From: CALBPI01 sp039033695
GTDB taxonomy: Bacteria; Pseudomonadota; Gammaproteobacteria; Steroidobacterales; Woeseiaceae
Direction: 5' to 3'
Length of the DNA: 64,000 bases
Assembly (NCBI GenBank): GCA_039033695.1
Contig: JBCCCC010000001.1
Location: forward strand, 37,243 to 101,242
Positions within the stretch are counted from its first letter, which is position 1. Every line of letters starts with the position of its first letter. Below, piece after piece: positions 51,307 through 60,178 of the stretch. Both the position numbers and the translations under genes were made by a program. The notes below the pieces were generated by a model, which was not told where the DNA came from, did not search any database, and saw nothing but the letters and a program-made list of their open reading frames with translations.

Positions 51307-53121
51307 ATGAGCGCCAACAACGACGCTGCGCTGGCATGCTTGCGCGAGGTTTTCGGTTACGAGCACTTCCGGCCGTTGCAAGCGGAGGCCATCGCGCAGG
51401 TAATGCAGGGCGGTGATGCGCTACTGTTAATGCCTACCGGCGGCGGCAAATCGCTATGCTATCAGGTGCCAGCGCTACTGCTGCCTGGTGTGACCTTGGT
51501 CGTATCGCCGTTGATTGCATTGATGCAGGATCAGGTGGATGCGCTAGCCCAGCTCGGCGTCGGCGCCGGCTTTTTGAATTCAATGCAGACCGATAAAGAG
51601 CAGGCCGCTACGTTGCACGCGCTCAGGACCGGCAGCATCAAGCTGCTCTACCTGGCACCGGAAAGGCTGTCAGCGCCGAGCACCCGTAGTCTGTTGCAGA
51701 GCCTGCATGTCAGTCTGGTCGCAATCGACGAGGCGCATTGCGTGTCCCAATGGGGGCACGACTTCCGACCAGATTATCGCAATCTTGGCGTGCTGACGGG
51801 CTGGCTCCCAGGCGTCCCGCGAATCGCACTCACCGCAACTGCGACTCGGCAGACGCGACAAGATATCGTGGTGGCGCTGGATCTAGCGGCGCCGCGAGTC
51901 TTGGTTGGCAGCTTTGACCGCCCCAATATCCACTACACGGTCAGCGGCAAGCGTCCCGGTAATACGCAGCTCACTGGCTTTCTTGCCCAGCGTGTCAAAC
52001 AGTGCGGCATCATCTATTGTCTGTCGCGAAAAAAAGTTGAGGCCACTGCCGAGAACCTGCGCGGTCTTGGGTTCAACGCGCGCCCATATCATGCGGGTCT
52101 TGATCGCGAATTACGCATGCGCACGCAACGCGAGTTTCTGGCCGCCGATGCGATGATTGTCGTGGCAACCATCGCCTTCGGTATGGGTATCGACAAGCCC
52201 GACGTTCGCTTTGTCGTCCATCTTGACTTGCCCAAGAGTGTCGAAGCCTACTACCAGGAAACGGGTCGTGCGGGTCGCGATGGTGAACCGGCCAGCGCAA
52301 TGATGCTGTATGGCTTGCAGGACGTTGTGCGGTTACAGCAAATGATGGCGCAGTCATCCGCTGACGACGACTACAAGCGGATTGAGCAGGACAAGTTGAA
52401 CGCCCTGTTAGGCTGGTGTGAGTCAGCACAGTGCAGGCGTCAGCCGTTGTTGGCCTATTTCGATGACGTCGGCGCGGAGCCATGCGGCAACTGCGACAAC
52501 TGCGAGCTGCCGCCAGAGACCTGGGATGCAACGCAGGATGCCCAGAAATTACTATCGTGCATCTATCGTACTGGCCAGCGATTCGGCGCTGCCTACGTCA
52601 TCGACGTATTGCGCGGCAGTCAGCAAAGCCGAATTGTCGACAACGGGCACGATTCATTGTCTGTATTCGGCATTGGCGCTGATACCGACGTCCGTGTCTG
52701 GCGGTCACTTGTTAGGCGGCTGCTGGTCGAGGGTTATCTCTTTGCCGATCCTGAGCGCTATGGCGCATTGACCATGCGCGCTTCCTGCAAACTGTTGTTG
52801 CGTGGTCAGACCACATTGTTTGCACGCAAGGACCTGCAAGCCCGTGCTGCGCCTCGTCGACGCCCGTCGGCCGTCGATAGTCGTATCGCGCCTCACGAGC
52901 GTGATTTGTGGGATGCACTTCGCGCCCGACGCACTGCACTAGCTCAGCGTCAAGGTATCGCGCCATTCATGATCTTCCATGATGCGACGTTGCTTGAGAT
53001 CGTCAAGCAAAGACCGCAAAGCGAGGCCCAGCTACTTGAGATTAGCGGGGTCGGTCAGTCGAAGCTTGATCGCTATGGCGATGACATTCTGTCAGTCGTG
53101 CGTTCCTGTGCGGCAGACTGA
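51307..53121 (+). CDS. recQ: ATP-dependent DNA helicase RecQ
   Basis: A 604-residue 3'-5' DNA helicase. Motifs in order: LLLMPTGGGKSLCYQVPA (Walker A), DEAHCVSQWGHDFRPDYR (Walker B and aromatic loop), TATATRQTRQDI, IIYCLSRKKVE, QETGRAGRDGEPA, then the zinc-binding RQC part (QCRRQPLLAYFDD and EPCGNCDNC) and a C-terminal HRDC domain ending ISGVGQSKLDRYGDDIL. All domains are complete. It is divergent from the diguanylate cyclase gene and convergent with the next gene. Confidence 0.97.
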   Translation: MSANNDAALACLREVFGYEHFRPLQAEAIAQVMQGGDALLLMPTGGGKSLCYQVPALLLPGVTLVVSPLIALMQDQVDALAQLGVGAGFLNSMQTDKEQAATLHALRTGSIKLLYLAPERLSAPSTRSLLQSLHVSLVAIDEAHCVSQWGHDFRPDYRNLGVLTGWLPGVPRIALTATATRQTRQDIVVALDLAAPRVLVGSFDRPNIHYTVSGKRPGNTQLTGFLAQRVKQCGIIYCLSRKKVEATAENLRGLGFNARPYHAGLDRELRMRTQREFLAADAMIVVATIAFGMGIDKPDVRFVVHLDLPKSVEAYYQETGRAGRDGEPASAMMLYGLQDVVRLQQMMAQSSADDDYKRIEQDKLNALLGWCESAQCRRQPLLAYFDDVGAEPCGNCDNCELPPETWDATQDAQKLLSCIYRTGQRFGAAYVIDVLRGSQQSRIVDNGHDSLSVFGIGADTDVRVWRSLVRRLLVEGYLFADPERYGALTMRASCKLLLRGQTTLFARKDLQARAAPRRRPSAVDSRIAPHERDLWDALRARRTALAQRQGIAPFMIFHDATLLEIVKQRPQSEAQLLEISGVGQSKLDRYGDDILSVVRSCAAD

Positions 53122-53153
53122 CTGGCCGTCGCGCCCGTGCGATACGGGAGCGT

Positions 53154-54692
53154 TCAATGATCGGTTGACGCTTCGGTTGCGGCCCATAGCAGGTGAAGAT
53201 GGCGCGCTAGTTTGAGTAGGTCGAAAGGTCGGCAAAGTGTATGCGCGATTGACAAGCCGGAAGGCGGCTCAAACGCTTGTGCCGATGTATCCAGGATGGC
53301 CAGCATGCGAAGCCCTGGTTGCGTGCTGGCGCAACGCGTCAACGCCTGGCGTGCTGCACGGTCAGACAGGGCGGGGGCGCTGCTGATCACCGCATCCAGC
53401 GGCTTGTCGTTCAACGGCTGATCCATCAACTGTTCAAGCGCGGGCGTCTCAACCACCAGGTAACCCAGCGCATCGACATAAGAGACTAGGGTATCTCGCA
53501 GAAACGTATCGGGCTCGGCAATCAGTACTCGCCGTTGCCGGTTGCTGCGCGCGGCAGGCGATCGTGTGCGCCAACGATCCGAGGTAGCCCGTGGCAACGC
53601 AGCGACAAATCTGCACCCGACATTGTCGATATAGCGCTGAATGAGTCTGCCACCCTGACGTTCCAGCAAGCGCGTGACAAGTGCCAAACCGGGCGGCTCA
53701 GGTTGCGGCGCGTCATCGGACGCATCCTTTGCCATCATTCTACGGCGAAGACTGGTGGCTTGCTCGTAGCGGCTGTCGTGGCATTCCAATACGACGTAGT
53801 CCCCGGCCGGCAGCAGCTCGCCGTCCAATGCCTGCCCGTGATCGAGAGACCGGTTATTGCAATGCAATTCGATAACGCCAACGCCGAGCATTGCCGTGAC
53901 GGCGTTTCCAACCAGGGTGTTCGCCAGAGCGCGCAGCTGCGTACTGTCGAACAGACTGGGCCAGCTGCTGCGATCAATTTCAGTCTTCAGGACTATCGTC
54001 GGCCCGACCAAATGTTCGAGGCTTGGCATCATCTCCCACAGTACGTGACCCGCCGATGGCTGACCATCGGTAGGCGGGCGGGCAAGAACTTGCATGCGAT
54101 GTGTAAGATCGGTACCGCGCATCGCCGTATTGGACGCGCTTCTAAGCAGCGAGAGATACTGCGGTTGATCTACCAACATGGGTTCGACCGACTGCAAGTC
54201 CCGAATCATCGCTACCAGCAAGGCGTTGAGATCCTGGCCGATGGCATAGGTCAACGCGTTGACACTGGCGTCTTCCTGGAACTGCTGAGCGGCGTTGGTC
54301 GCGCGACTGCGCATTACCGCTAGGCGCACTCTCTCGACCAGCCCGGCCGGTTCGACTGCATCGCGATCAATTACATCCGCGGCGCCGCGCTCCATCAGGC
54401 TGAGGATAAGCGCGGCCTCGGATTGCCCCGCACAGGCTAATACTGGCAGCTGCGGTTGGGCCTCGTGGATCAGATCGAAGCTGTCGACACCGCCAGACGT
54501 CGGCTCTGAAACGTCCAGCAGAACCGCATCGAAGTCACTGATCGCCATCAGCATGGTTGCCTCGCACGGCATCTGTCGAATCGTTATGGCAAGTTGCGGA
54601 GCATGTGATTGGCATGCCATCGCGATACGTCTAGTGAAGTCGGCATCTCGACTGACAACCAGAATCGCTTGGGGCTCGGACGTTGATGTCAT
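53154..54692 (-). CDS. degenerate receiver-kinase-receiver protein (probable pseudokinase)
   Basis: A 512-residue cytoplasmic protein with hybrid-kinase layout but missing catalytic residues. Residues 8-125 form a receiver domain with candidate phospho-acceptor D60 (DFDAVLLDVSEP). Residues about 140-205 resemble a dimerisation domain, but the phospho-accepting histidine is replaced (IGQDLNALL, Q153 before D154). The ATPase-like part keeps an N box (TLVGNAVTAM) and a G2-like GLALVTRLLERQGG, yet I see no DxGxG. A second receiver at about 390-512 has DAVISSAP where the acceptor aspartate should be. The ATG at 54692 is chosen because the first strand of the receiver follows. A signalling adaptor is inferred. 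Confidence 0.7.
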   Translation of the reverse strand: MTSTSEPQAILVVSRDADFTRRIAMACQSHAPQLAITIRQMPCEATMLMAISDFDAVLLDVSEPTSGGVDSFDLIHEAQPQLPVLACAGQSEAALILSLMERGAADVIDRDAVEPAGLVERVRLAVMRSRATNAAQQFQEDASVNALTYAIGQDLNALLVAMIRDLQSVEPMLVDQPQYLSLLRSASNTAMRGTDLTHRMQVLARPPTDGQPSAGHVLWEMMPSLEHLVGPTIVLKTEIDRSSWPSLFDSTQLRALANTLVGNAVTAMLGVGVIELHCNNRSLDHGQALDGELLPAGDYVVLECHDSRYEQATSLRRRMMAKDASDDAPQPEPPGLALVTRLLERQGGRLIQRYIDNVGCRFVAALPRATSDRWRTRSPAARSNRQRRVLIAEPDTFLRDTLVSYVDALGYLVVETPALEQLMDQPLNDKPLDAVISSAPALSDRAARQALTRCASTQPGLRMLAILDTSAQAFEPPSGLSIAHTLCRPFDLLKLARHLHLLWAATEASTDH

Positions 54693-54895
54693 GCGCGTGT
54701 TTCTCACAGCTTGGCGGGGATACCCCAATAATTGGGAGACCCGAAGCACACGTCCACACAAACAGCTTAGCAAATTTCCGGGAGTTAGCGATTTCTGGCC
54801 GCCGAATCGGCGTATGGCGGGCAATGGCCGGATGCGGCAAGCGTGCGGTGCTCATGCTAATCTGAGTACTGAAACGCACTCGAGTTTTGAGCGGT

Positions 54896-56470
54896 ATGGC
54901 GAACACGACGTTGGACAAGAATAAATTCCCGGAGCTGGTAGCGACTGTTGATGCATTGCCCGATGGTCCCGAAATCGCAGCTATCTTTGACTTTGATGGC
55001 ACGATAATCAGTGGTTACTCGGCGTTGGCGTTCATGCGCGAACAACTGAAACGTGGCGATTTTAGCCTGAGCCAATTCACCGAGCTGGCCACTGCAATGA
55101 CGCGTTTTGGCATCGGCGATATGGGGTTTTCCGCGATGATGGCGATCACCATGCAGTTCTTGCGTGATGCCAGCGAAGCGGACTACGCGGCGTTCGCAGA
55201 GTATATGTTTGAGCATCACATTGCTCGGCTGATCTATCCTGAGGCTCGAGCGCTGATCGCGGCACACCAGGCTAAGGGCCATACGGTGGCAATCGTGTCG
55301 TCGGCCACGCCCTATCAGGTCGCACCGGCTGCACGTGAACTTGGCGTAACGCAAGTGAGATGCACCGAGCTTGAGATTATCGATGGCGTGTTTACTGGTG
55401 CTGTCATTCACCCGACCTGTTTCGGACCCGGCAAAGTTCGGGCGGCGCATTCAATTTGCGATGCGACCAATGCCCGTTTGGCCGACAGCGTGTTTTACTC
55501 TGACAGCGATGACGACATCGAACTGATGGAAGCAGTCGGCAAGCCCCGACCGCTGAATCCGAACAAGCGGCTCACGACGATCGCAAAGCATCGTGGCTGG
55601 CCGATAGCGCGTTTTGAGAGCCGCGGACGGCCAAGTATCGCAACGTTCGCGCGCAGTGTGGCGGCCACGGGAAGCCTGGCCGCATCATTTGCTGCCGCGC
55701 TGCCCATACTCGCGCTGACGGGTAGTAGACGAAAGATGCAGAATTTTTCCTACGCGCTGTTTGCTGAGACGGCAAGCGCGCTCATTGGCCTGGACCTTGA
55801 GATTCACGGCGAAGAACATCTTTGGAGCCAGCGACCAGCCGTCTTCATTTTTAATCACCAGAGCAAAGCCGATGTCGTTATCGTGTTGAAACTGCTGCGT
55901 CGCGATCTGGCGGGCGTCGGTAAACAAGAGATCCGTAACATACCGATCATTGGTCAGGTGATGCAGCTCGGCGGCGCTGTACTCATAGATCGCAAGAACA
56001 CGCGCAGTGCGGTCGCTGCGATGCGCCCGTTGGTCGACATCATGCAAACAGAAGGCAAATCGGTCGTGATGGCGCCTGAAGGCACGCGGACGGTCACGCC
56101 CAAGCTCAACCCGTTTAAGAAGGGTGCCTTCCACCTGGCGATGCAAGCAGGCGTGCCGGTGGTCCCCGTTGTGATCCATAACTCACTGGATGTCGCGCCA
56201 AAGGGTGACTTCGTGTTCCGGCCGGCCAAAGTCCGAGTCGATGTTCTGCCGCCAGTGCAAACGGACGATTGGCATAAAGACACCATAGATGTCCACGTTG
56301 CCGAAGTACGCAATCAGTTCCTAGAAGCATTGGGCCAGGAGACGATGCGGGCGCCAAAAAAGCGTAAGAAACGTAAGGCAGCGACGAAATCCGAGGCGAC
56401 GCGCAAGACGGCTAAGGCGACTACGTCGACTCGTAAGAAAGCAAAACGTACGACTAAGGCAGCGCGCTAG
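54896..56470 (+). CDS. HAD-IB phosphatase / PlsC acyltransferase fusion with lysine-rich tail
   Basis: A 524-residue bifunctional protein. The N-terminal HAD domain (about 25-230) has IAAIFDFDGTIISG, VAIVSSATPYQ and FYSDSDDDIELM. The acyltransferase domain (about 290-470) has the NHQSKADV (H-x4-D) motif, GAVLIDRKN and APEGTRTV. HAD-PlsC fusions are known and are thought to make or dephosphorylate phosphatidic acid precursors. The C-terminal 37 residues contain 18 lysine or arginine residues with alanine and threonine, like histone H1-type tails. The ATG at 54896 is preferred to a TTG three codons earlier. It abuts plsB with no spacer. Confidence 0.87.
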   Translation: MANTTLDKNKFPELVATVDALPDGPEIAAIFDFDGTIISGYSALAFMREQLKRGDFSLSQFTELATAMTRFGIGDMGFSAMMAITMQFLRDASEADYAAFAEYMFEHHIARLIYPEARALIAAHQAKGHTVAIVSSATPYQVAPAARELGVTQVRCTELEIIDGVFTGAVIHPTCFGPGKVRAAHSICDATNARLADSVFYSDSDDDIELMEAVGKPRPLNPNKRLTTIAKHRGWPIARFESRGRPSIATFARSVAATGSLAASFAAALPILALTGSRRKMQNFSYALFAETASALIGLDLEIHGEEHLWSQRPAVFIFNHQSKADVVIVLKLLRRDLAGVGKQEIRNIPIIGQVMQLGGAVLIDRKNTRSAVAAMRPLVDIMQTEGKSVVMAPEGTRTVTPKLNPFKKGAFHLAMQAGVPVVPVVIHNSLDVAPKGDFVFRPAKVRVDVLPPVQTDDWHKDTIDVHVAEVRNQFLEALGQETMRAPKKRKKRKAATKSEATRKTAKATTSTRKKAKRTTKAAR

Positions 56471-58777
56471 ATGGCAGACAAGGTCTGGCCGGCCGACGGC
56501 AGTGAGCCGCCGCTGTTTATTCTGGATGCGGCCCACGCCCCGGAGCTCGAGTGCTTGACACAATGGCTTACCGCGCAATGGGATCAGGGCGGGGCCTTAC
56601 CTGATTACCACCATGTTGTTATTCGAATCGCTTCTGATCCGGAGCGAATCGACGCAACGCCGCTGATGGCTCACTTGGGCCTGCCGCCTGCTACTCCCGT
56701 GACACCGCTGCGCGTGATCTGGCGAGACGGCAGTGAAAGGCGCACATCACCGCGAATTCGTGACTTGTTGCGGGGCAATCGTCGCAGGCCAAATGCTCGC
56801 AAAGCGCTACGTCTCTTGGCGCAGGATCGCGATAACGCGCAGTGTATCGCTGGTCGGTCAGCTACCCTTGGCGAGCTGCAAGCGCAATTCGCAGCTCAAG
56901 ACCGCGCCGACGAATCGCGCGAGCGGCTGGCCGCGTTCATCGCGAACAGAGCGGGCTTGGCACTGGACATTGCAGAACGCCAGCGTCGCGGTGGTAGATA
57001 CAAAGTGCCGCGCCGCGTCGCTCAGAATCTACGGGCGTCTGCGGGCTACCTTGATGCGCTCAGAGCCGTGAGCGAGGAAACCGGCCAGACAGTCGCAGCT
57101 CTGGATGAGCAGGCCGATGAGATTTTTGCTGAGCTCATCTCCATCCCGCGCAGTTTTTGGCAAGACGTGATCGCTGCGTTCAATCGCAAAGTCATCTCGA
57201 TGGGTTATCAGCCGGAATTGGTGGTTGATCAGGCCCAAGTTACCGCGCTTCGTGATCTCGTGCGCCAAAAGCCGAGCGTATTATTGTGGACGCACAAATC
57301 ACATATTGATGGGTTCGCCGTCTACTCGACCTTGTTCGAAAACGACTTTCCTGTCCCGCATTTACTGGGCGGCGTCAATATGGCGTTTGCGGGTCTCGGC
57401 TATGCGGCGCGAAGATCTGGCGCGATTTTCATACGCCGCAGCTTCCAGGATGATCCGCTCTACAAGGCGATCTTTCGCCAGTACATCGGGTACTTGCTGG
57501 AGAAGCGATTCCCGTTAACTTGGGCGTTCGAAGGCACGCGATCACGCGTTGGTAAGTTGATGCCACCGCGCTACGGCATCTTGAAGTATGTGGTTGAAGC
57601 TGCCGAGGCAACCGATGCGAACGACCTGCAGATTATCCCCGTCGCGTTGAACTATGACTTGATTCAGGACGTGCGTGACTATGTGAAGGAGCAGTCTGGC
57701 GGTGTAAAGCAGCCGGAGAGCCTGCGCTGGTTCCTGGGCTATCTTCGCGGTCTGCGGCGCCCGCTTGGCAAGATCTATATTGATTTCGGAGAGCCCGTGA
57801 CGCTCCCATCGCAGCCAGTTGCCGATGATGCGTTGGGGCTTAAGAAGATCGCGTTACAGGTTGGCGTGGAAGCCAACCGAGTCACGCCTATCACACTGTC
57901 TTCACTGGTTTGTACGATATTGCTTGGGGTCGCGCCGCGCGCGCTCACGCGTCTCGAGCTTGGCAAGGACATGTTACGTTATCTGAAATGGGCGAGGGCG
58001 CGCGGTATCCGGGTGGCCAGCGAGTTTCTCCGTGGCAATGATAACGATTTGAACCAACTCGCTGACGTACTCGGTGAGCACGGCCTGGTGTCAAGGTTTG
58101 ATGAAGGCCCCGATGTCGTTTATGCGTTGTCGCCCGAACAACACGCTACCGCGAGCTACTATCGAAACAGCACAGTGCATCACTTTATCGTGAAAGCGAT
58201 TGCCGAGATGTCATTGTTAAAGGTCGCGGATGCTGGTGCGGCGGGCAGTGAGGCGTTCTGGGCAGAGGCGGAGCGCATCCGGGAGCTCTTCAAGTTCGAG
58301 TTTTTCTATGCACCGCGCGACGACTTCCGGCACGAGCTTGATGTGGAGTTGCGCCGGTATGAGGATTCCTGGTCGACCAAGTTGGATGCCGATCCGGCCT
58401 TCGCCAATCGCTTTCTTCGCGAGTTTCGCCCCTTATTCGCGCGTGCAGCTTTACTGCCGTTCATCGAAGCCTATCGCATCGTTGCGAATATCATTGCCCG
58501 ACTTGAGCCTGGCGCGACACTGTCGCAAAAGGACTGTGTGTCACAGTCGCTGGCGTATGCGCGACAGGCCTATCTGCAACGCCGGATCAGTAGCGAAGCT
58601 TCGATCGGCAAACTGTATTTCGAGAACGCCTATCGCTTTGCTCAGAGCCAAGGCCTGGTGGAAGACGATGGCGCATCGCTGGCGAACGAGCGGCGACAGT
58701 TCAGTGAGGAACTCACGAGCCTTGCGAATCGGCTCGACCGCATTGGTGCGCTGACGTTGCCTGGCAATCGTTGGTAG
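56471..58777 (+). CDS. plsB: glycerol-3-phosphate 1-O-acyltransferase
   Basis: Membrane-associated enzyme that acylates glycerol 3-phosphate as the first step of phospholipid synthesis. The 768-residue length is near the usual 800. Motifs are LWTHKSHIDGFAVYS (H-x4-D), GAIFIRRSFQDDPLYKAIFRQYI, TWAFEGTRSRVGKLMPPRYGIL and IIPVALNYDLI, in the order of the PlsB family. The ATG follows the stop of the HAD-PlsC gene immediately. Two acyltransferases side by side suggest that phosphatidic acid formation is encoded as a unit. It ends three bases from a convergent gene. Confidence 0.93.
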   Translation: MADKVWPADGSEPPLFILDAAHAPELECLTQWLTAQWDQGGALPDYHHVVIRIASDPERIDATPLMAHLGLPPATPVTPLRVIWRDGSERRTSPRIRDLLRGNRRRPNARKALRLLAQDRDNAQCIAGRSATLGELQAQFAAQDRADESRERLAAFIANRAGLALDIAERQRRGGRYKVPRRVAQNLRASAGYLDALRAVSEETGQTVAALDEQADEIFAELISIPRSFWQDVIAAFNRKVISMGYQPELVVDQAQVTALRDLVRQKPSVLLWTHKSHIDGFAVYSTLFENDFPVPHLLGGVNMAFAGLGYAARRSGAIFIRRSFQDDPLYKAIFRQYIGYLLEKRFPLTWAFEGTRSRVGKLMPPRYGILKYVVEAAEATDANDLQIIPVALNYDLIQDVRDYVKEQSGGVKQPESLRWFLGYLRGLRRPLGKIYIDFGEPVTLPSQPVADDALGLKKIALQVGVEANRVTPITLSSLVCTILLGVAPRALTRLELGKDMLRYLKWARARGIRVASEFLRGNDNDLNQLADVLGEHGLVSRFDEGPDVVYALSPEQHATASYYRNSTVHHFIVKAIAEMSLLKVADAGAAGSEAFWAEAERIRELFKFEFFYAPRDDFRHELDVELRRYEDSWSTKLDADPAFANRFLREFRPLFARAALLPFIEAYRIVANIIARLEPGATLSQKDCVSQSLAYARQAYLQRRISSEASIGKLYFENAYRFAQSQGLVEDDGASLANERRQFSEELTSLANRLDRIGALTLPGNRW

Positions 58778-58780
58778 GCG

Positions 58781-59188
58781 TTATCCGGCCTCTTCGAGTG
58801 TCGATTGTAAGCCGTCGATAAGTACTTCGATTGCCTCGTCACTACGGCCCGTTTCCTTAAGCGTCTCACTGAGCAGCATCGTCGCCGCATTACGCACGGC
58901 GCTGTTGGTCGTATTAGCCAGTACATCGCGCAACACGGGAACGGTCCGAGCTGCTTCACCGCGCTCATCGTAGAATTCCTTGATCTTTTGCATGTGTTGA
59001 ATGGCTGATTTCTCCGCGTCTGACGATACGGCATGCGTCGACTCAATGATGTCGTAATAGCCTTGCATCAATTTGATGAATTGCTGCATGGTTGCGAGCT
59101 CCTGGTTCTGGTCGGCGAACGCTGGTTTGCCCAGGCTAAGGACGCAGAAGGCTAGAGGAATCAATATGAGTTTTCTAGATAGGTGCAT
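58781..59188 (-). CDS. small secreted protein of the ECF sigma cassette
   Basis: I do not recognise this 135-residue protein. It has a clear signal peptide (LILIPLAFCVLSLGKPAFADQ, cut near residue 26) and a mature part predicted to be all helical, with possible HEAT- or TPR-like repeats in the second half (RTVPVLRDVLANTTNSAVRN and AATMLLSETLKETGRSDEAI). The ATG at 59188 lies seven bases after AGGAG and inside the 3' end of the anti-sigma-like gene, overlapping it by 14 bases. It is probably co-transcribed with the sigma factor genes. A periplasmic sensing or regulatory role is a guess from position only. Confidence 0.72.
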   Translation of the reverse strand: MHLSRKLILIPLAFCVLSLGKPAFADQNQELATMQQFIKLMQGYYDIIESTHAVSSDAEKSAIQHMQKIKEFYDERGEAARTVPVLRDVLANTTNSAVRNAATMLLSETLKETGRSDEAIEVLIDGLQSTLEEAG

Positions 59189-59591
59189 CAGAGATCTCCT
59201 GAATAAGTTGACTGGTCGGCTCACCTTGCGGTGATATCGTGTTCATTGGTGGGCGCGGACGCGTGGGCGTTGTGACCGAGACAGGTACGGCTAATGATAC
59301 CGACGGCGCGTTCGCTAACACAGGACGGGCAGGCTGAGTGACGCTTACGCGCGTTGGCTTGAACGACATGGTGGTTGACTCGCCGGAGACCGCCCCGGGC
59401 TGCGTGGATGACAACCACAGTACTGCGGGGCCCATCAGCATCACTGTCGCCGCGAGGGCCCAGACCGGCCGTCGAACGGTCCGCTGATGTGCATGGCGCG
59501 CCGCCTCTGCTAACGCCACGTCAGCCAAGTCGGTTGGGGCTCTAAGCGCTCGATATGCGTCCAGCAGTTCTTGCTTCGGAATATCGCTCAT
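59175..59591 (-). CDS. single-span anti-sigma-factor-like protein
   Basis: A 138-residue protein with a short cytoplasmic N-terminus (MSDIPKQELLDAYRALRAP...), one membrane span at about 43-62 (VWALAATVMLMGPAVLWL) and a proline/threonine/serine-rich periplasmic tail. It starts four bases inside the end of the ECF sigma gene (ATGA). Gene order, size and topology suit an anti-sigma factor that holds the sigma factor at the membrane. No zinc-binding HxxxCxxC motif is present and I recognise no family, so the role is inferred from context. Confidence 0.65.
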   Translation of the reverse strand: MSDIPKQELLDAYRALRAPTDLADVALAEAARHAHQRTVRRPVWALAATVMLMGPAVLWLSSTQPGAVSGESTTMSFKPTRVSVTQPARPVLANAPSVSLAVPVSVTTPTRPRPPMNTISPQGEPTSQLIQEISDAPI

Positions 59592-60118
59592 TGCTCACTC
59601 TCACTGCGTAGTTTGTGGATTGCCTTGTGTAGCAGTGCTTTCACAGTGCCTTCACGACACCGCATGACCGCTGCGGTTTCGCGCACGGAGCACTGTTCGA
59701 ACAGACGCAACATGACGACTTCCTGTTGGCGCGGCGACAGGCTGCGAATCATCGCTTGGACCTTGCGCGTTGTATCCAGTCTCTCAACCGGATCTGTCGC
59801 CCTAGGCTGCGCAGGCGCCTCAGTGTCTTCCAGCGGCACAAAGGCGCGTTGTCGATTGAACTCCCGGCAGACGTTTCTCGTAGTTTGATAGAGCCACGTG
59901 AATGGTGCTGCTCGAAATCGGAATCGGCGTAAACCGATGACGCTGCGCAGGAATACTTCTTGTGTAGCATCGTCGGCGCGTTGCGGGTCATACAGCCAGA
60001 CCGCCGCGAGACGGTAGACGCGATCCTGATGGCGTTGAACCAGCTGTTCGAAGGCAAGGACATCGCCGTTCTGATAGGCACGCGCAAGCGTCTCGTCGTC
60101 ATCATGCTCACCCGTCAT
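59588..60118 (-). CDS. ECF-type RNA polymerase sigma factor
   Basis: A 176-residue alternative sigma factor with only regions 2 and 4. Region 2 has FEQLVQRHQDRVYRLA, DDATQEVFLR and FTWLYQTTRNVCREFNR; region 4 has LSPRQQEVVMLRLFEQCSVRETAAVM and the recognition helix CREGTVKALLHKAIHKLR. The first helix of region 2 and the TQEVF core-binding segment are intact. It lies 60 bases after the DUF1501 gene and overlaps the anti-sigma-like gene. Its targets are unknown; DUF1800/DUF1501 and the EF-hand gene nearby are candidates. Confidence 0.93.
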   Translation of the reverse strand: MTGEHDDDETLARAYQNGDVLAFEQLVQRHQDRVYRLAAVWLYDPQRADDATQEVFLRSVIGLRRFRFRAAPFTWLYQTTRNVCREFNRQRAFVPLEDTEAPAQPRATDPVERLDTTRKVQAMIRSLSPRQQEVVMLRLFEQCSVRETAAVMRCREGTVKALLHKAIHKLRSESEQ

Positions 60119-60178
60119 CGCTACGGATCAGGATCTGAAGAATAGATTGAAAGCGCACGTCCCGCGAGATCCGTGGCT

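Noticed and set aside
51075..51320. 82-residue N-terminal extension of the diguanylate cyclase
   Set aside because: It crosses the palindrome and the recQ start and contains no membrane span; the ATG at 51074 begins directly with the first span.
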